64,000 bases of DNA from Pedobacter nototheniae (GCF_004335085.1 NZ_RQRS01000025.1:26747-90746); one strand, 5' to 3'. Counted from the stretch's first letter, positions 1 through 8,613 are shown. Notes: generated by a model from the sequence alone, not told the origin. A program made the numbers and translations.

Positions 1-1
1 T

Positions 2-640
2 AGTATATTTTATTATCAATGCGTAAAGCTGGTGCCCAACTCTGTAGCCATTATTTTGTTAATGCAATTTATATGGATGAGTATTTTAATGGAGCTGATT
101 ATTTTTAAGAAAAAACCAACAGCATTGCAATTTGTGGCTATTTTATTGGTATTGGGCGGCACTGTTTTAGCAAGCGGAATGGTAGAGGCAAAGTTAGAAA
201 CCCTTAATTTAGTAGGTATTGGTTTTGGTTTACTTGCAGCACTTTGCTATGCAGGATTTTTAATGTTAAGCGGTAGAATAGGTACAGAATATCCTGTATT
301 AAAGAAAAGTGCGTTAATGATAACTGGCGCTTGTATATTAATTTTCATAATTTTTCCACCAGCATTTTTATTTAATGGCGCATTAGGCGGAAGTTTATTA
401 AAATGGGGTTTAATTATTGCTGTTTTTGGCACTGTAATTCCTCCATTATTTTATGCAGAAGGTGTGCCCAGAGTAGGTACGGCACTAAGCTCTATTTTGA
501 GCGCTGCCGAATTACCTGTTGCCATTGTTATGGCGGGATTGGTATTGCAAGAACAGGTTTCGTTTTTACGGTGGGTTGGAGTAGCCATAATTTTATCTGC
601 CATGATTTTGCCTAATTTAGCGTATCTCAAAAGGAAATAA
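2..640 (+). CDS. EamA/DMT-family permease, C-terminal part, cut by window edge
   Basis: This is the end of a drug/metabolite-transporter family inner-membrane permease; the substrate cannot be told. The frame is open to the left edge, so the true start lies outside and the GTG at 32 is internal. About 212 residues remain, almost all in hydrophobic helices separated by short loops. The last third shows the EamA pattern: small residues, then a helix with Pro (AELPVAIVMAGLVLQEQ) ending in a conserved acidic residue. Full-length relatives have about 290-300 residues and ten helices, so roughly a quarter to a third is missing. It is followed by a repeat-rich gap and an unrelated lipoprotein gene. 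The family is likely, the function unknown. Confidence 0.75.
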   Translation, partial: SIFYYQCVKLVPNSVAIILLMQFIWMSILMELIIFKKKPTALQFVAILLVLGGTVLASGMVEAKLETLNLVGIGFGLLAALCYAGFLMLSGRIGTEYPVLKKSALMITGACILIFIIFPPAFLFNGALGGSLLKWGLIIAVFGTVIPPLFYAEGVPRVGTALSSILSAAELPVAIVMAGLVLQEQVSFLRWVGVAIILSAMILPNLAYLKRK

Positions 641-661
641 TTCCGTTTTTTAATACAAAGC

Positions 662-784
662 GAATATAGTGAAGGCGCAAAGGCGCTGAGTTTTTTTTGG
701 ATGCTCTCTGTGAAATCTCTTTCTCTCTGTGGTAAAAAGCTTCTTTTCCTTAGCGAAAAACTTAGCGTTCTTTGCGGTTAGAAT
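662..784. repeat. Intergenic region built from short paired direct repeats
   Basis: Three words occur twice each at short distance: AAGGCGC (672-678 and 680-686), CTCTCTGTG (704-712 and 723-731) and CTTAGCG (749-755 and 761-767). Read on the minus strand it gives phrases such as CCGCAAAGAACGCTAAG and CAGCGCCTTTGCGCC. From memory, similar phrases recur in intergenic DNA of this phylum. No gene or clear hairpin terminator is visible. The function is unknown. Confidence 0.5.
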
Positions 785-822
785 AAAAAATTAAATATCT
801 TTAAACAGCTTAATATAAAAAC

Positions 823-1386
823 ATGAAAAAATATACCATTTATATTCTATCCTTTATCATAATTGGTTTAGCCGCGTGTAAAAACAAAACTACCATTAAC
901 CAAAATGAAGCCGGAGAGGTAATTACTGATTATTTAAAGGCTAACCCTGAATATAAAACCGCCAGATTTAAGTTTGGTGAAATAAAATTTAGCGGTACAA
1001 ATGATTTGTTTGAACTTGGCAAGTATAAAACATTAGCCAGCAAAGGTTTGGTTACCTTGAGTTTGAAAGAGGCAAAGAAAAAGTTTCTATCAAAGGATAG
1101 CAGCTATGTTTATCAAATTACATTAACGGATAAAGCAAGCCCCTTGGTTTTAAAACAAGATGGTGATAAAGCCACAGTTAGGGTTATCGAATATCTTTTA
1201 TCAGATGAGAAACCTGTAGATTTTGAACAGGTAAATTCAAGCACTGCTAAAGTAACGGTTTCATTAAAAATGAAAACAACAGATTTTGAACCTTTTGATA
1301 AAGAAGCAAACAAAAACAGCAACTTCATTACCAAAACTTATAAGCTTAAGTTAAGTAAGGATGAAGGCTGGAAAGTGCAGAAATAA
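823..1386 (+). CDS. Putative lipoprotein of unknown function
   Basis: The 187-residue product starts with a Lys-Lys N-terminus, a hydrophobic stretch and a lipobox (LAAC, Cys19), so it is probably cleaved by signal peptidase II and anchored in an envelope membrane. The mature part is Lys-rich and of mixed alpha/beta character, without a domain I recognise. A near-consensus -7 box (TATCTTTA, 796-803) lies about 20 nt before the ATG. The gene is single and ends in a terminator shared with the convergent glycosyltransferase-like gene. No function can be given beyond envelope localisation. Confidence 0.75.
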   Translation: MKKYTIYILSFIIIGLAACKNKTTINQNEAGEVITDYLKANPEYKTARFKFGEIKFSGTNDLFELGKYKTLASKGLVTLSLKEAKKKFLSKDSSYVYQITLTDKASPLVLKQDGDKATVRVIEYLLSDEKPVDFEQVNSSTAKVTVSLKMKTTDFEPFDKEANKNSNFITKTYKLKLSKDEGWKVQK

Positions 1387-1406
1387 GATTAATGAAATTT
1401 AAAGCT

Positions 1407-1449
1407 AAGCCTAATGATACTTGTAAAATGTATGGTTAGGCTTTTTTAT
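1407..1449. terminator. Convergent bidirectional terminator
   Basis: The arms AAGCCTAA (1407-1414) and TTAGGCTT (1436-1443) pair perfectly, with an inner ATAC/GTAT pairing. On the + strand they run into TTTTTT. The right arm overlaps the stop codon of the convergent minus-strand gene. It serves the lipoprotein gene and probably also the opposing gene. Confidence 0.75.
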
Positions 1450-2287
1450 TTAAGAACCAGTTTTTAAATCTCTTAAAAATATCTTGCTTTTGTGGCTTCG
1501 GCTTACCATCGTGAGTAAGGTTGTTATCATAATGATTTTGCAACTCGGCAGCATATTTTTTCTGCTCAGCTTTAGCCCCATTTAACCTTTTTATATACTC
1601 CAAAACATTAAAATTTAAAGTGCTGTTAAATGAAACAGCAAAATATTCACTTCTAACATTCGCTTCCTTGTTCTGATTAATTTCCCTGCAACCATTCTCT
1701 GCAAAGTAATCAATGTGGAAAATTTGAGGATTTAACTTTTTCAACCGTTTAGTACCCTTTCTTTCATTGCGCCAAGGGTGCTCATTTTTATGCAGCTGAG
1801 CAAGCAAATAGTCCTTTTTCCAAAGTGTAATTTGGTGCGACATTAAAAAGTCTGATCTATGGTTATCTACCTCAGCCACATTTAATCCATCAATAAATAT
1901 TGCAGTTTGGTTGGTTTTATAAATTTCAGTGCTATGGAGCTTAACTTGTTTCCAATCATTTTTTATCGCTAAATCAAAAAGTTGATTGAAAAATTGAGCA
2001 TCAACAGGCTTGCTTAACCACATATCTTCCTGAAAATATAAAATGTAGTCTTCCTTTATTTTATTTTTTAATAAAAAGGCAAGGCGATCTGCCCATGCAC
2101 CTTTCCCTGATTTAATATTTTCAAAGTTGTTAACCGTTGTATCAATTTCTTCAGTAGCAAAATAGTAATTGCAATTGGCGTTAAAATCCCAGTTTGAAGA
2201 AAAAAAGTAATCAAAGCCTTTGTATAAAAACTCGTATCTGTCGCATGCGTGCACCAAAAGTGCTACATTATTTGTGTTTTTTGACAT
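1436..2287 (-). CDS. Putative glycosyltransferase-like protein (GT-A-type character)
   Basis: The 283-residue soluble protein begins with a beta-strand-like ALLVHACDRYEF segment, as many GT-A enzymes do. It continues with acidic turns, including LYFQEDMWLSKPVD near residue 100, which could take the place of a DxD metal/nucleotide-sugar site. The C-terminus is very basic (FKRFKNWFLNKK), suggesting membrane association. There is no signal peptide. The gene stands alone, convergent with a lipoprotein gene and divergent from gcvP. Enzyme class is inferred from these features only; donor and acceptor are unknown. A role in surface polysaccharide or lipopolysaccharide assembly would be the default guess. 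Confidence 0.45.
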   Translation of the reverse strand: MSKNTNNVALLVHACDRYEFLYKGFDYFFSSNWDFNANCNYYFATEEIDTTVNNFENIKSGKGAWADRLAFLLKNKIKEDYILYFQEDMWLSKPVDAQFFNQLFDLAIKNDWKQVKLHSTEIYKTNQTAIFIDGLNVAEVDNHRSDFLMSHQITLWKKDYLLAQLHKNEHPWRNERKGTKRLKKLNPQIFHIDYFAENGCREINQNKEANVRSEYFAVSFNSTLNFNVLEYIKRLNGAKAEQKKYAAELQNHYDNNLTHDGKPKPQKQDIFKRFKNWFLNKKA

Positions 2288-2589
2288 TTTAAAATGGCAG
2301 ATTATTTTTTTTAAAGATATAAAAATCGAAAAGCTTTGAATTAATTCAGCAACAAAAATGAAGATTATAGATTATTAATTCATTAACAAAATATTTAATC
2401 TTTCCATTAAAAGTATATTTTATAAAACATTGAGCATATAATAGAATGTTTTTTATAACTAAAGCCTACTGAAAATATAGATTTTACAGTTTATTTTATG
2501 TGTCAAAATATGACGTTTTAGCTCATCCTTGATGCTTAAAAATAGGTGCTATTTACGTATCTTTGCACGAAATTTATTATTCATACCGC
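2288..2589. other. Divergent AT-rich intergenic region between the GT-like gene and gcvP
   Basis: This 302-bp gap holds the gcvP promoter (listed separately) and, on the minus strand, a near-consensus -7 box TATCTTTA (complement of 2312-2319) for the GT-like gene. I looked for a glycine riboswitch ahead of gcvP and saw no convincing conserved core or paired aptamers; the predicted gcvP leader is only about 20 nt. No small open frame looks credible. Confidence 0.5.
2558..2565 (+). promoter_or_regulatory. gcvP promoter -7 element (TAnnTTTG)
   Basis: The sequence TATCTTTG matches the Bacteroidota -7 consensus exactly. A TTA at 2536-2538, 19 nt upstream, sits where the -33 TTG belongs. Transcription would start near 2570, giving a leader of about 20 nt before the ATG at 2590. 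The in-frame TTG at 2563 lies inside this box, so it cannot be the start codon. Confidence 0.75.
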
Positions 2590-5466
2590 ATGAGCTTAAA
2601 TATCCATTACAAGGAAGATTTTCAAAACCGTCATATTGCGCCAAATGAGGCAGATACTGCCGAAATGTTGCAAACTGTTGGCGTAAATTCTATTGATGAG
2701 CTAATAGAACAAACTGTTCCGCAAAAAATCAGGTTAAAACAAGCTTTAAATTTGCCTGCAGCGAAATCAGAAACTGAATATCTGAATACCTTAAAGCAAA
2801 CTTCATTATTGAATAAAGTTTTCAAAAGCTTTATTGGTCAGGGTTATTACGATACCATTACACCAGGAGTAATTCTGCGTAACGTATTTGAAAATCCAGG
2901 ATGGTACACTCAATATACGCCTTACCAGGCTGAAATTGCCCAAGGTCGTTTACAGGCTTTATTAAATTTCCAAACAATGGTTATTGATTTAACAGGTATG
3001 GAAATTGCAAATGCATCTTTATTAGATGAGGGTACTGCTGCGGCAGAGGCTATGTTTATGCAATATAGTACACGTAAAAACCAGGCTGCGAAGAAGTTCT
3101 TCGTGTCAGAATTGGTTTTTGCTCAAACAATAGATATTTTAAAAACACGTGCTAATCCTTATGGCATTGAGCTTGTAATTGGCGATCATAAAACTTTTCA
3201 ACCAACTGAAGATTTTTTTGGTGCAATTATCCAGTATCCAGCTGGTAATGGTGAGGTTTATGATTACGCAGCTTTTGCTTCATCATTGCACAACCAAAAT
3301 ATTAAATTAACCGTTGCCGCTGATATTTTAAGCTTAACGCTATTAACGCCTCCGGGCGAGTGGGGTGCGGATATTGTAGTAGGTACAACGCAACGTTTAG
3401 GTATACCAATGGGCTTTGGTGGCCCACATGCTGCATTTTTTGCAACAAAAGATGAGTATAAACGCTCAATCCCAGGTCGTATTATTGGTGTAACTATTGA
3501 TAGCCATGGCGATTATGCTTTACGTATGGCTTTACAAACACGTGAGCAACACATTCGTAGAGATAAAGCAACATCAAACATTTGTACAGCACAAGCTTTA
3601 TTAGCTATTATGGCTGGTTTTTATGCTGCTTATCATGGTCCTAAAGGTTTAAAAGCCATTGCTGAGCGTACACATGCATTAGCAATTAGCTTAGCTGCAA
3701 CACTTAAAAACTTAGGTTTCGAGCAATTAAATTCAGCTTATTTTGATACCATCCGTTTCGATTTAGGCGAATTAAAAGGAGGCATCCACTCTGTATGTTT
3801 GGATAACGAAATCAATTTAAATTATACTGGCAATACAGTAACCATCTCTTTTGATGAAACCAGCACTTTCGAAGATGTACAGCTTTTGGCTAAAATCTTT
3901 GCTAAAGTTAAAGCAGTAGCAGCAGATCAGGTTGAGGTTATTGAACAAGTAGAAACTGTAATTCCTTCGGCTTTACAACGTACTTCTGCTTATTTAACAC
4001 ACCCAGTTTTTAATTCGCACCATTCAGAACATGAAATGTTGCGTTATATTAAATCATTAGAAGCAAAAGATTTATCGCTTTGCCACTCTATGATTGCTTT
4101 GGGTAGCTGCACCATGAAATTAAATGCTACAGCAGAAATGATTCCAGTTACCTGGTCTCACTTCGGTCGTGTACACCCATTTGCGCCAGCAGATCAGGTA
4201 TTGGGTTATTATTCAGTTTTTAATGAATTGGATAAATGGTTAAGTGAAATTACGGGTTTTGCGGCTATGAGCTTGCAGCCAAATGCAGGTGCACAAGGAG
4301 AATATGCTGGCTTAATGGTTATTCGTGCCTATCATCAGGATCGTGGCGATTTCCACCGTAACGTAGCGTTAATTCCTGCTTCAGCACACGGTACAAATCC
4401 AGCTTCAGCAGCAATGGCTGATATGAAAATTGTTGTGGTTAAATCTTTAGAAAATGGAAACATTGATGTTGAAGATTTAAAAGCTAAAGCCGAATTACAT
4501 GCAGCTAATTTATCATGCTTAATGGTAACTTATCCATCAACGCACGGTGTATTTGAAGAAAGTATTGTAGAAATTTGTGAAACTATCCACGCTAACGGCG
4601 GACAGGTTTATATGGATGGTGCAAATATGAACGCACAAGTTGGCTTAACAAGTCCGGCTAATATTGGTGCTGATGTTTGCCACTTAAACTTACATAAAAC
4701 CTTCTGTATCCCTCACGGTGGTGGTGGTCCTGGTATGGGTCCAATCGGTGTTGCAAAACATTTGGTTCCTTATCTTCCTGGTCACGCTGTGGTAGATATT
4801 GATAAAGGAAAATCAATTTCAGCAGTTTCATCTGCACCATGGGGTTCTGCATCAATTTTAATTATTTCTCACGCTTATATTGCAATGATGGGTAGCGAAG
4901 GTTTAACCAATGCAACCAAATACGCCATCTTAAATGCAAACTACATGAAAGCCCGTTTAGAGCAGCATTATCCTGTACTTTACTCAGGTGCTCAAGGGCG
5001 TTGTGCGCACGAAATGATTTTAGATTGCCGTTCTTTCAAAGCTTTTGGAATTGAGGTAACTGATATTGCAAAACGTTTAATGGATTATGGTTTCCACGCA
5101 CCAACGGTTTCATTCCCAGTTGCTGGTACTTTAATGGTTGAGCCTACAGAATCTGAGCCTAAGCATGAGTTAGATCGTTTCTGCGATGCTTTAATTTCAA
5201 TTAAGAAAGAAATTACTGAAGTAGAAAACGGTACACTTGATAAAATTGATAACCCTTTAAAAAATGCACCACATACCGTTGCTGTAATTACTGCAAATGA
5301 ATGGGAGCACGCCTACAGCCGTCAAACTGCTGCTTTCCCGCTTCCTTATGTGTTAGAGCGTAAGTTCTGGCCATCGGTTGGTAGAGTAAATGATAGTCAT
5401 GGAGATCGTTCATTAATTTGTGCTTGTCCACCGGTTGAAAGTTACTTAGAGGAAATTGTACCTTAA
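2590..5466 (+). CDS. gcvP: Glycine dehydrogenase (decarboxylating), P-protein of the glycine cleavage system
   Basis: This PLP enzyme decarboxylates glycine and passes the aminomethyl group to lipoylated H-protein, feeding one-carbon units to folate. At 958 residues it is the full-length homodimeric form with both halves fused. The N-terminal half starts RHIAPNEADTAEML. The C-terminal half holds the PLP-lysine motif HLNLHKTFCIPHGGGGPG with the Schiff-base Lys near residue 703. The ATG at 2590 is preferred because the upstream TTG at 2563 falls in the promoter. The gene is monocistronic with a strong terminator. GcvT and GcvH are not in this window, so the system is scattered here. Identification is secure. 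Confidence 0.97.
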   Translation: MSLNIHYKEDFQNRHIAPNEADTAEMLQTVGVNSIDELIEQTVPQKIRLKQALNLPAAKSETEYLNTLKQTSLLNKVFKSFIGQGYYDTITPGVILRNVFENPGWYTQYTPYQAEIAQGRLQALLNFQTMVIDLTGMEIANASLLDEGTAAAEAMFMQYSTRKNQAAKKFFVSELVFAQTIDILKTRANPYGIELVIGDHKTFQPTEDFFGAIIQYPAGNGEVYDYAAFASSLHNQNIKLTVAADILSLTLLTPPGEWGADIVVGTTQRLGIPMGFGGPHAAFFATKDEYKRSIPGRIIGVTIDSHGDYALRMALQTREQHIRRDKATSNICTAQALLAIMAGFYAAYHGPKGLKAIAERTHALAISLAATLKNLGFEQLNSAYFDTIRFDLGELKGGIHSVCLDNEINLNYTGNTVTISFDETSTFEDVQLLAKIFAKVKAVAADQVEVIEQVETVIPSALQRTSAYLTHPVFNSHHSEHEMLRYIKSLEAKDLSLCHSMIALGSCTMKLNATAEMIPVTWSHFGRVHPFAPADQVLGYYSVFNELDKWLSEITGFAAMSLQPNAGAQGEYAGLMVIRAYHQDRGDFHRNVALIPASAHGTNPASAAMADMKIVVVKSLENGNIDVEDLKAKAELHAANLSCLMVTYPSTHGVFEESIVEICETIHANGGQVYMDGANMNAQVGLTSPANIGADVCHLNLHKTFCIPHGGGGPGMGPIGVAKHLVPYLPGHAVVDIDKGKSISAVSSAPWGSASILIISHAYIAMMGSEGLTNATKYAILNANYMKARLEQHYPVLYSGAQGRCAHEMILDCRSFKAFGIEVTDIAKRLMDYGFHAPTVSFPVAGTLMVEPTESEPKHELDRFCDALISIKKEITEVENGTLDKIDNPLKNAPHTVAVITANEWEHAYSRQTAAFPLPYVLERKFWPSVGRVNDSHGDRSLICACPPVESYLEEIVP

Positions 5467-5497
5467 TAAAGGAGAATTTAGAGGATTTTAAATAACC

Positions 5498-5546
5498 ATC
5501 TGCAAGTTTTGTGAATTCATTTCATAAAACTTGCAGATTTTTTTTG
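5498..5546 (+). terminator. Strong intrinsic terminator of gcvP
   Basis: There is a perfect 13-bp stem (ATCTGCAAGTTTT 5498-5510, AAAACTTGCAGAT 5526-5538) with additional TGAA/TTCA pairing in the loop, followed by a run of eight to nine T. It also lies at the end of the convergent minus-strand gene and may act in both directions. Confidence 0.9.
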
Positions 5547-5555
5547 ATTAAAAAA

Positions 5556-5969
5556 TTAGCCTTTCAAAAAGAACTGCTGTGTTTTCTTATCATATTTTAA
5601 TGTATACTTTTTGCCAGGCTCAGTAAAAAACTTCTGTTGCACTTTACCATTGTAGGTATAAGTTATCTTATTTAGCACAACATTATGGCTTTGAGAAATC
5701 CATTCAATTTCTAGTTCAACTTCGCCAGCGTTTACAGTAAAACCACTCATTTGTCCTAAGGCGGTTCTTTTGTACTCGTTATCCAAGCTTTGGCTTAAAA
5801 CCCGATGCACATAAACGCCCTCTCGGCGTTCGCTACCAAGAAAGGCAATAAAAGCCTTTGAGGGGTTGTTTTTTAAAAAGTCGTTTAATTTTTTGCCGAT
5901 AAAAAAGCCGTATGCAATGGGCACGGCGGCAACAATAACAATTAGGGTAATGATTAATGAAAGAGGCAT
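5556..5969 (-). CDS. Single-pass membrane protein of unknown function
   Basis: The 137-residue protein has one N-terminal membrane helix (PLSLIITLIVIVAAVPIAYG) and a soluble beta-rich remainder with many Lys and Tyr near the end (KKYTLKYDKKTQQFFLKG). The frame extends further upstream, but the ATG at 5969 puts the membrane helix at the very N-terminus and leaves a 10-bp gap from the gene before it. It is the second gene of a pair with the two-helix protein at 5980-6429, so both probably share a transcript. I recognise no domain. Confidence 0.65.
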   Translation of the reverse strand: MPLSLIITLIVIVAAVPIAYGFFIGKKLNDFLKNNPSKAFIAFLGSERREGVYVHRVLSQSLDNEYKRTALGQMSGFTVNAGEVELEIEWISQSHNVVLNKITYTYNGKVQQKFFTEPGKKYTLKYDKKTQQFFLKG

Positions 5970-5979
5970 ATATTTAAAT

Positions 5980-6429
5980 TTATTGGTTACTGAAAGAGGT
6001 TCTAAGTTCAAAATCAACCATTTTGCCGTATTTATCAAGCGAAGTGGTTAAGTTTTCATAATCATCAGAACTTAGTTCGATAGTACTATCATCCGTTTTG
6101 GTGAAAATGAATTCAAATTCATCACGTTTCTGAACATATTTATAGCTTTTAATATCTGCTAGCATTAATGTTTTTGTAGATGATCCTTTATGAATAATCA
6201 TTCCATCACTATAAAAGGAAATTTTACTTTTTAAGGTATTTACCCTATCGTAGCCATACCACAAGCATAATGCAGCTATAAGTAGTACAAAAATTTTAAA
6301 GCCAGTTCCCATTTGCGCCCATACAGAAACGCTGTATCCAATGGCTATAAGCGCTACAGCAAAGGAAATAATGCAATGAACAATTATTAAGGATTTTCGA
6401 CTTTTAATTTCGAATAGTAGTTCTCCCAT
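5980..6429 (-). CDS. Two-helix membrane protein, PH-like soluble domain possible
   Basis: The 149-residue protein has two N-terminal membrane helices (about residues 14-35 and 42-60) and a cytoplasmic domain with the pattern ISFYSDGMIIHKG...LADIKSYKY, which recalls small bacterial PH-domain proteins. That resemblance is inference from strand pattern only. It is the first gene of a two-gene unit with the gene 10 bp downstream. No catalytic motif is visible. Confidence 0.6.
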   Translation of the reverse strand: MGELLFEIKSRKSLIIVHCIISFAVALIAIGYSVSVWAQMGTGFKIFVLLIAALCLWYGYDRVNTLKSKISFYSDGMIIHKGSSTKTLMLADIKSYKYVQKRDEFEFIFTKTDDSTIELSSDDYENLTTSLDKYGKMVDFELRTSFSNQ

Positions 6430-6634
6430 TATCTTATGTTTTAGTTTACAATAAGCAATATTAATCCGGTTGGCGATTAAATATAGGTTTAGATATAATT
6501 AAAAAAATAATTAGTAAATGATACACTAATATATGAAATGAGCCTATAAAAAGAAGAATCTATACCGATGAAATTCTTGGTAGATACCCATTATTAGATT
6601 TTGATTTTCAGTTTTTTACACCTGAGGGGAAAAC

Positions 6635-6985
6635 TTACTCCCTGGATATTTTTACCGCTTTCTTACCCATTTCATCGGCAATTTTTTCCAGATCATCACG
6701 CTCATTTACTTCTGTGTTTGAAGATTGTACAGCTCCTGTTGGTTTAACTCTGCCTTGCTTCTGTTGTACTACGTGCCAGGCTTCGTGAGGCAGATGATTT
6801 TCCTGATTAGGCCCCACATGAATATTAGCTCCTTGAGCAAAAGTATCCGCACTAAGTTTTTCTGGCTTGTCAGAATTATAATGAACTCTTACGTTATCCA
6901 TTGATACGCCAGATAGCTCTTCTATTCCTTTTTTAAGATTGGCCGAAAGATTATTCTCACTTGCTTTTTTAGAAGGTTTCATCAT
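6635..6985 (-). CDS. Stand-alone DUF4157 (eCIS-core, HExxH) protein
   Basis: The 116-residue protein is essentially one DUF4157 module. It shows LKKGIEELSGVSMDNVRVHY (17-36), AQGANIHVGP (50-59), the metal-binding-like motif HEAWHVVQQ (67-75) and the trailing DLEKIADEMGKKA (98-110). In known members this module lies near the N-terminus of large effectors, often linked to extracellular contractile injection systems or polymorphic toxins. Here nothing follows it and no injection genes are in the window. It lies 7 bp downstream of a CDP-alcohol phosphatidyltransferase-like gene, so they are probably co-transcribed. No signal peptide is seen. Whether it is a peptidase is unknown. It could be an orphan remnant or a free-standing maturation domain. 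Confidence 0.8.
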   Translation of the reverse strand: MMKPSKKASENNLSANLKKGIEELSGVSMDNVRVHYNSDKPEKLSADTFAQGANIHVGPNQENHLPHEAWHVVQQKQGRVKPTGAVQSSNTEVNERDDLEKIADEMGKKAVKISRE

Positions 6986-6992
6986 TTAATAT

Positions 6993-7592
6993 TTAACCGT
7001 TAAATAATTTATTTCGTTTAATTTCTTTCCCTTTTCGGATTTGAATGGCGTGATAAAAACTTGGAATATCATGTTTCCACTCCGGAAGAATTAAAATAAT
7101 AAGTATAACATCTAAGTGGCTAATCAATCCAACAATAAGTGTTAAGTAGAACGTAAAACCTGCCTGATTAAATCCAATTAAGCCTGTAAAGGCTATAAGA
7201 AGTGTAATACCCCATATTTTTGAAATGATGGAATGCGTACAAGTTTCTTTTTTAAACTTAATGAGGCTTATTACGTAGCAAAGTGCTTCCATCATCAGGA
7301 TAATCCAGATGCCTGTTAAATTATCTTTAAGAATATCTGCTCGTAAAATCCACGTAGCAACAGCAATAGAAAGCCAAAAAATTAAGTCTGTTTGACTATC
7401 TAATCTTCTTAGTTTCTCCGTTGATATATTTTGTTTACGTGCAATAATTCCATCAAAAATATCTGTTAGCAATCCAATATACATCAGCACAACAATTAAA
7501 ATTTTTGAACTTTCGCCCATAAAGTATGCAGAAGCAATAATTATTGGCGCACTTAAAAACCTGGATAAGATTAAAATTTGAGGTAAATTCAT
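6993..7592 (-). CDS. CDP-alcohol phosphatidyltransferase family protein, variant motif
   Basis: This 199-residue multi-pass membrane protein carries the family signature D44-xx-D47-G48-xx-A51-R52...D65-xxx-D69, which binds the metals and CDP-alcohol in phospholipid head-group transferases such as PgsA. The glycine usually found nine residues after the AR pair is Leu61 here. The start at 7592 (MNLPQILILSRF) fits the family better than the upstream in-frame start at 7616. The product lipid cannot be told: phosphatidylglycerol phosphate, cardiolipin or another polar lipid is possible. The next gene, 7 bp on, encodes the DUF4157 protein. Confidence is high for the fold and low for activity. Confidence 0.75.
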   Translation of the reverse strand: MNLPQILILSRFLSAPIIIASAYFMGESSKILIVVLMYIGLLTDIFDGIIARKQNISTEKLRRLDSQTDLIFWLSIAVATWILRADILKDNLTGIWIILMMEALCYVISLIKFKKETCTHSIISKIWGITLLIAFTGLIGFNQAGFTFYLTLIVGLISHLDVILIILILPEWKHDIPSFYHAIQIRKGKEIKRNKLFNG

Positions 7593-7838
7593 GATTTGCG
7601 TTAAAAGATAGAGCAATATAGATGATAATTTTTATAGCTACTAATTGTTATGTAATGTTTCGATGCACTTGTTTTAACTAAAAATTAAAAATAGCGTACA
7701 ACCAATTAAACCTTCAGGATAATTTTTTAGTCTATCCACTTAATTAAAATAATTCTAATTAATTTTAAAATCTTAACATAGGTCAATAACAAGAGATAGA
7801 CCATTTGCATACCTTTACAAAAATTAAAAAACCAGAAA

Positions 7839-8426
7839 ATGAAATTAAAAATCAGCTCAATCTTTTTATTAGTGGCAGTAGTAGCATTGTCAGCTTTTAA
7901 AAACCCTACAAAACCAGTTACTTACACTGTTGATGCAGCAAAATCAACCATCACTTGGATTGGTAAAAAAGTAACAGGTTCTCACAACGGAACAATCACT
8001 TTAAAATCAGGATCATTAAATGTTGATGGTAAAAATGTTACTGGTGGTACTTTCACCATTGATATGAACTCAATTAAAGATGCTGATGGTAGCGAAAAAT
8101 TAGAAGGCCACTTAAAAGCAGATGATTTTTTCGGTACAGCTAAGTTCCCAACTTCAACTTTCGTAATTACTAAAGTTGCGGGTTCAGGTGCAAACGTAAC
8201 AGTTTCAGGTAACTTAACTATTAAAGGCATTACTAAACCATTAACTTTCCCTGCAACTGTAGCAGTAAATGCTGATGGTACTGTTTCTGCTTTAGCTGGT
8301 AAAATTTTAGTTGATAGAACTAAATATGACATCAGATATGGTTCAAAATCTTTCTTCGATAGCATTGGCGACAAAGCGATTGATGATAACTTTGAAATAA
8401 GCGTGAAATTAGTAGCTAAAAAATAA
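7839..8426 (+). CDS. YceI-family periplasmic lipid-binding-like protein
   Basis: The 195-residue secreted protein has an N-terminal signal (residues 1-19). It is followed by the YceI lipocalin-like barrel: YTVDAAKSTITWIGKKVTGSH at the start, the AKFPTSTFVITKV and ITKPLTFPATV strands in the middle, and RTKYDIRYGSKSFFD near the end. Known members bind polyisoprenoid-type lipids; the ligand here is inference. A near-consensus -7 box (TACCTTTA, 7810-7817) sits 21 nt before the ATG. The gene ends in its own terminator and is monocistronic, divergent from the CDP-alcohol transferase unit. Confidence 0.9.
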   Translation: MKLKISSIFLLVAVVALSAFKNPTKPVTYTVDAAKSTITWIGKKVTGSHNGTITLKSGSLNVDGKNVTGGTFTIDMNSIKDADGSEKLEGHLKADDFFGTAKFPTSTFVITKVAGSGANVTVSGNLTIKGITKPLTFPATVAVNADGTVSALAGKILVDRTKYDIRYGSKSFFDSIGDKAIDDNFEISVKLVAKK

Positions 8427-8463
8427 GGCCCTATCTCATCCTTGAATGATGAGCGTTAAAGGT

Positions 8464-8500
8464 AAAAGATCTCGGTGTTTGTCGAGATCTTTTTGTTTTT
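8464..8500 (+). terminator. Terminator of the YceI gene
   Basis: There is an 11-bp perfect stem (AAAGATCTCG core, 8464-8474 with 8483-8493) and an 8-nt loop, followed by a T-rich tract TTTTGTTTTT. Confidence 0.9.
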
Positions 8501-8569
8501 ATAGTTTTTAAGATTATGAAAAGCAATTGCAGAATAATTATTAATGTTTGTTCCCGCTCTCCATTAAAT

Positions 8570-8613
8570 CTTTTGTCTTATTCTTCGCAAGAGCTCATTA
8601 TAACAGACAAAAG
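8570..8613. other. Imperfect long hairpin in a 352-bp gene-free gap
   Basis: CTTTTGTCT (8570-8578) and AGACAAAAG (8605-8613) form a 9-bp inverted repeat enclosing a smaller TCTT/AAGA hairpin. It is not followed by a T-run. The gap 8427-8778 otherwise holds the YceI terminator and a 14-bp tandem repeat; I see no gene or tRNA in it. Confidence 0.35.

Noticed and set aside
2563..2589. Extended N-terminus of GcvP from a TTG start
   Set aside because: The TTG is part of the -7 promoter element TATCTTTG, so it is not in the transcript. ATG at 2590 is used.
2400..2589. Glycine riboswitch upstream of gcvP
   Set aside because: The predicted leader is only about 20 nt and I saw no tandem aptamer-like pairing.
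7982..8374. 130-codon open frame antisense to the YceI gene
   Set aside because: It lies wholly within a clear YceI gene, has no promoter or domain, and its composition mirrors the sense codons.
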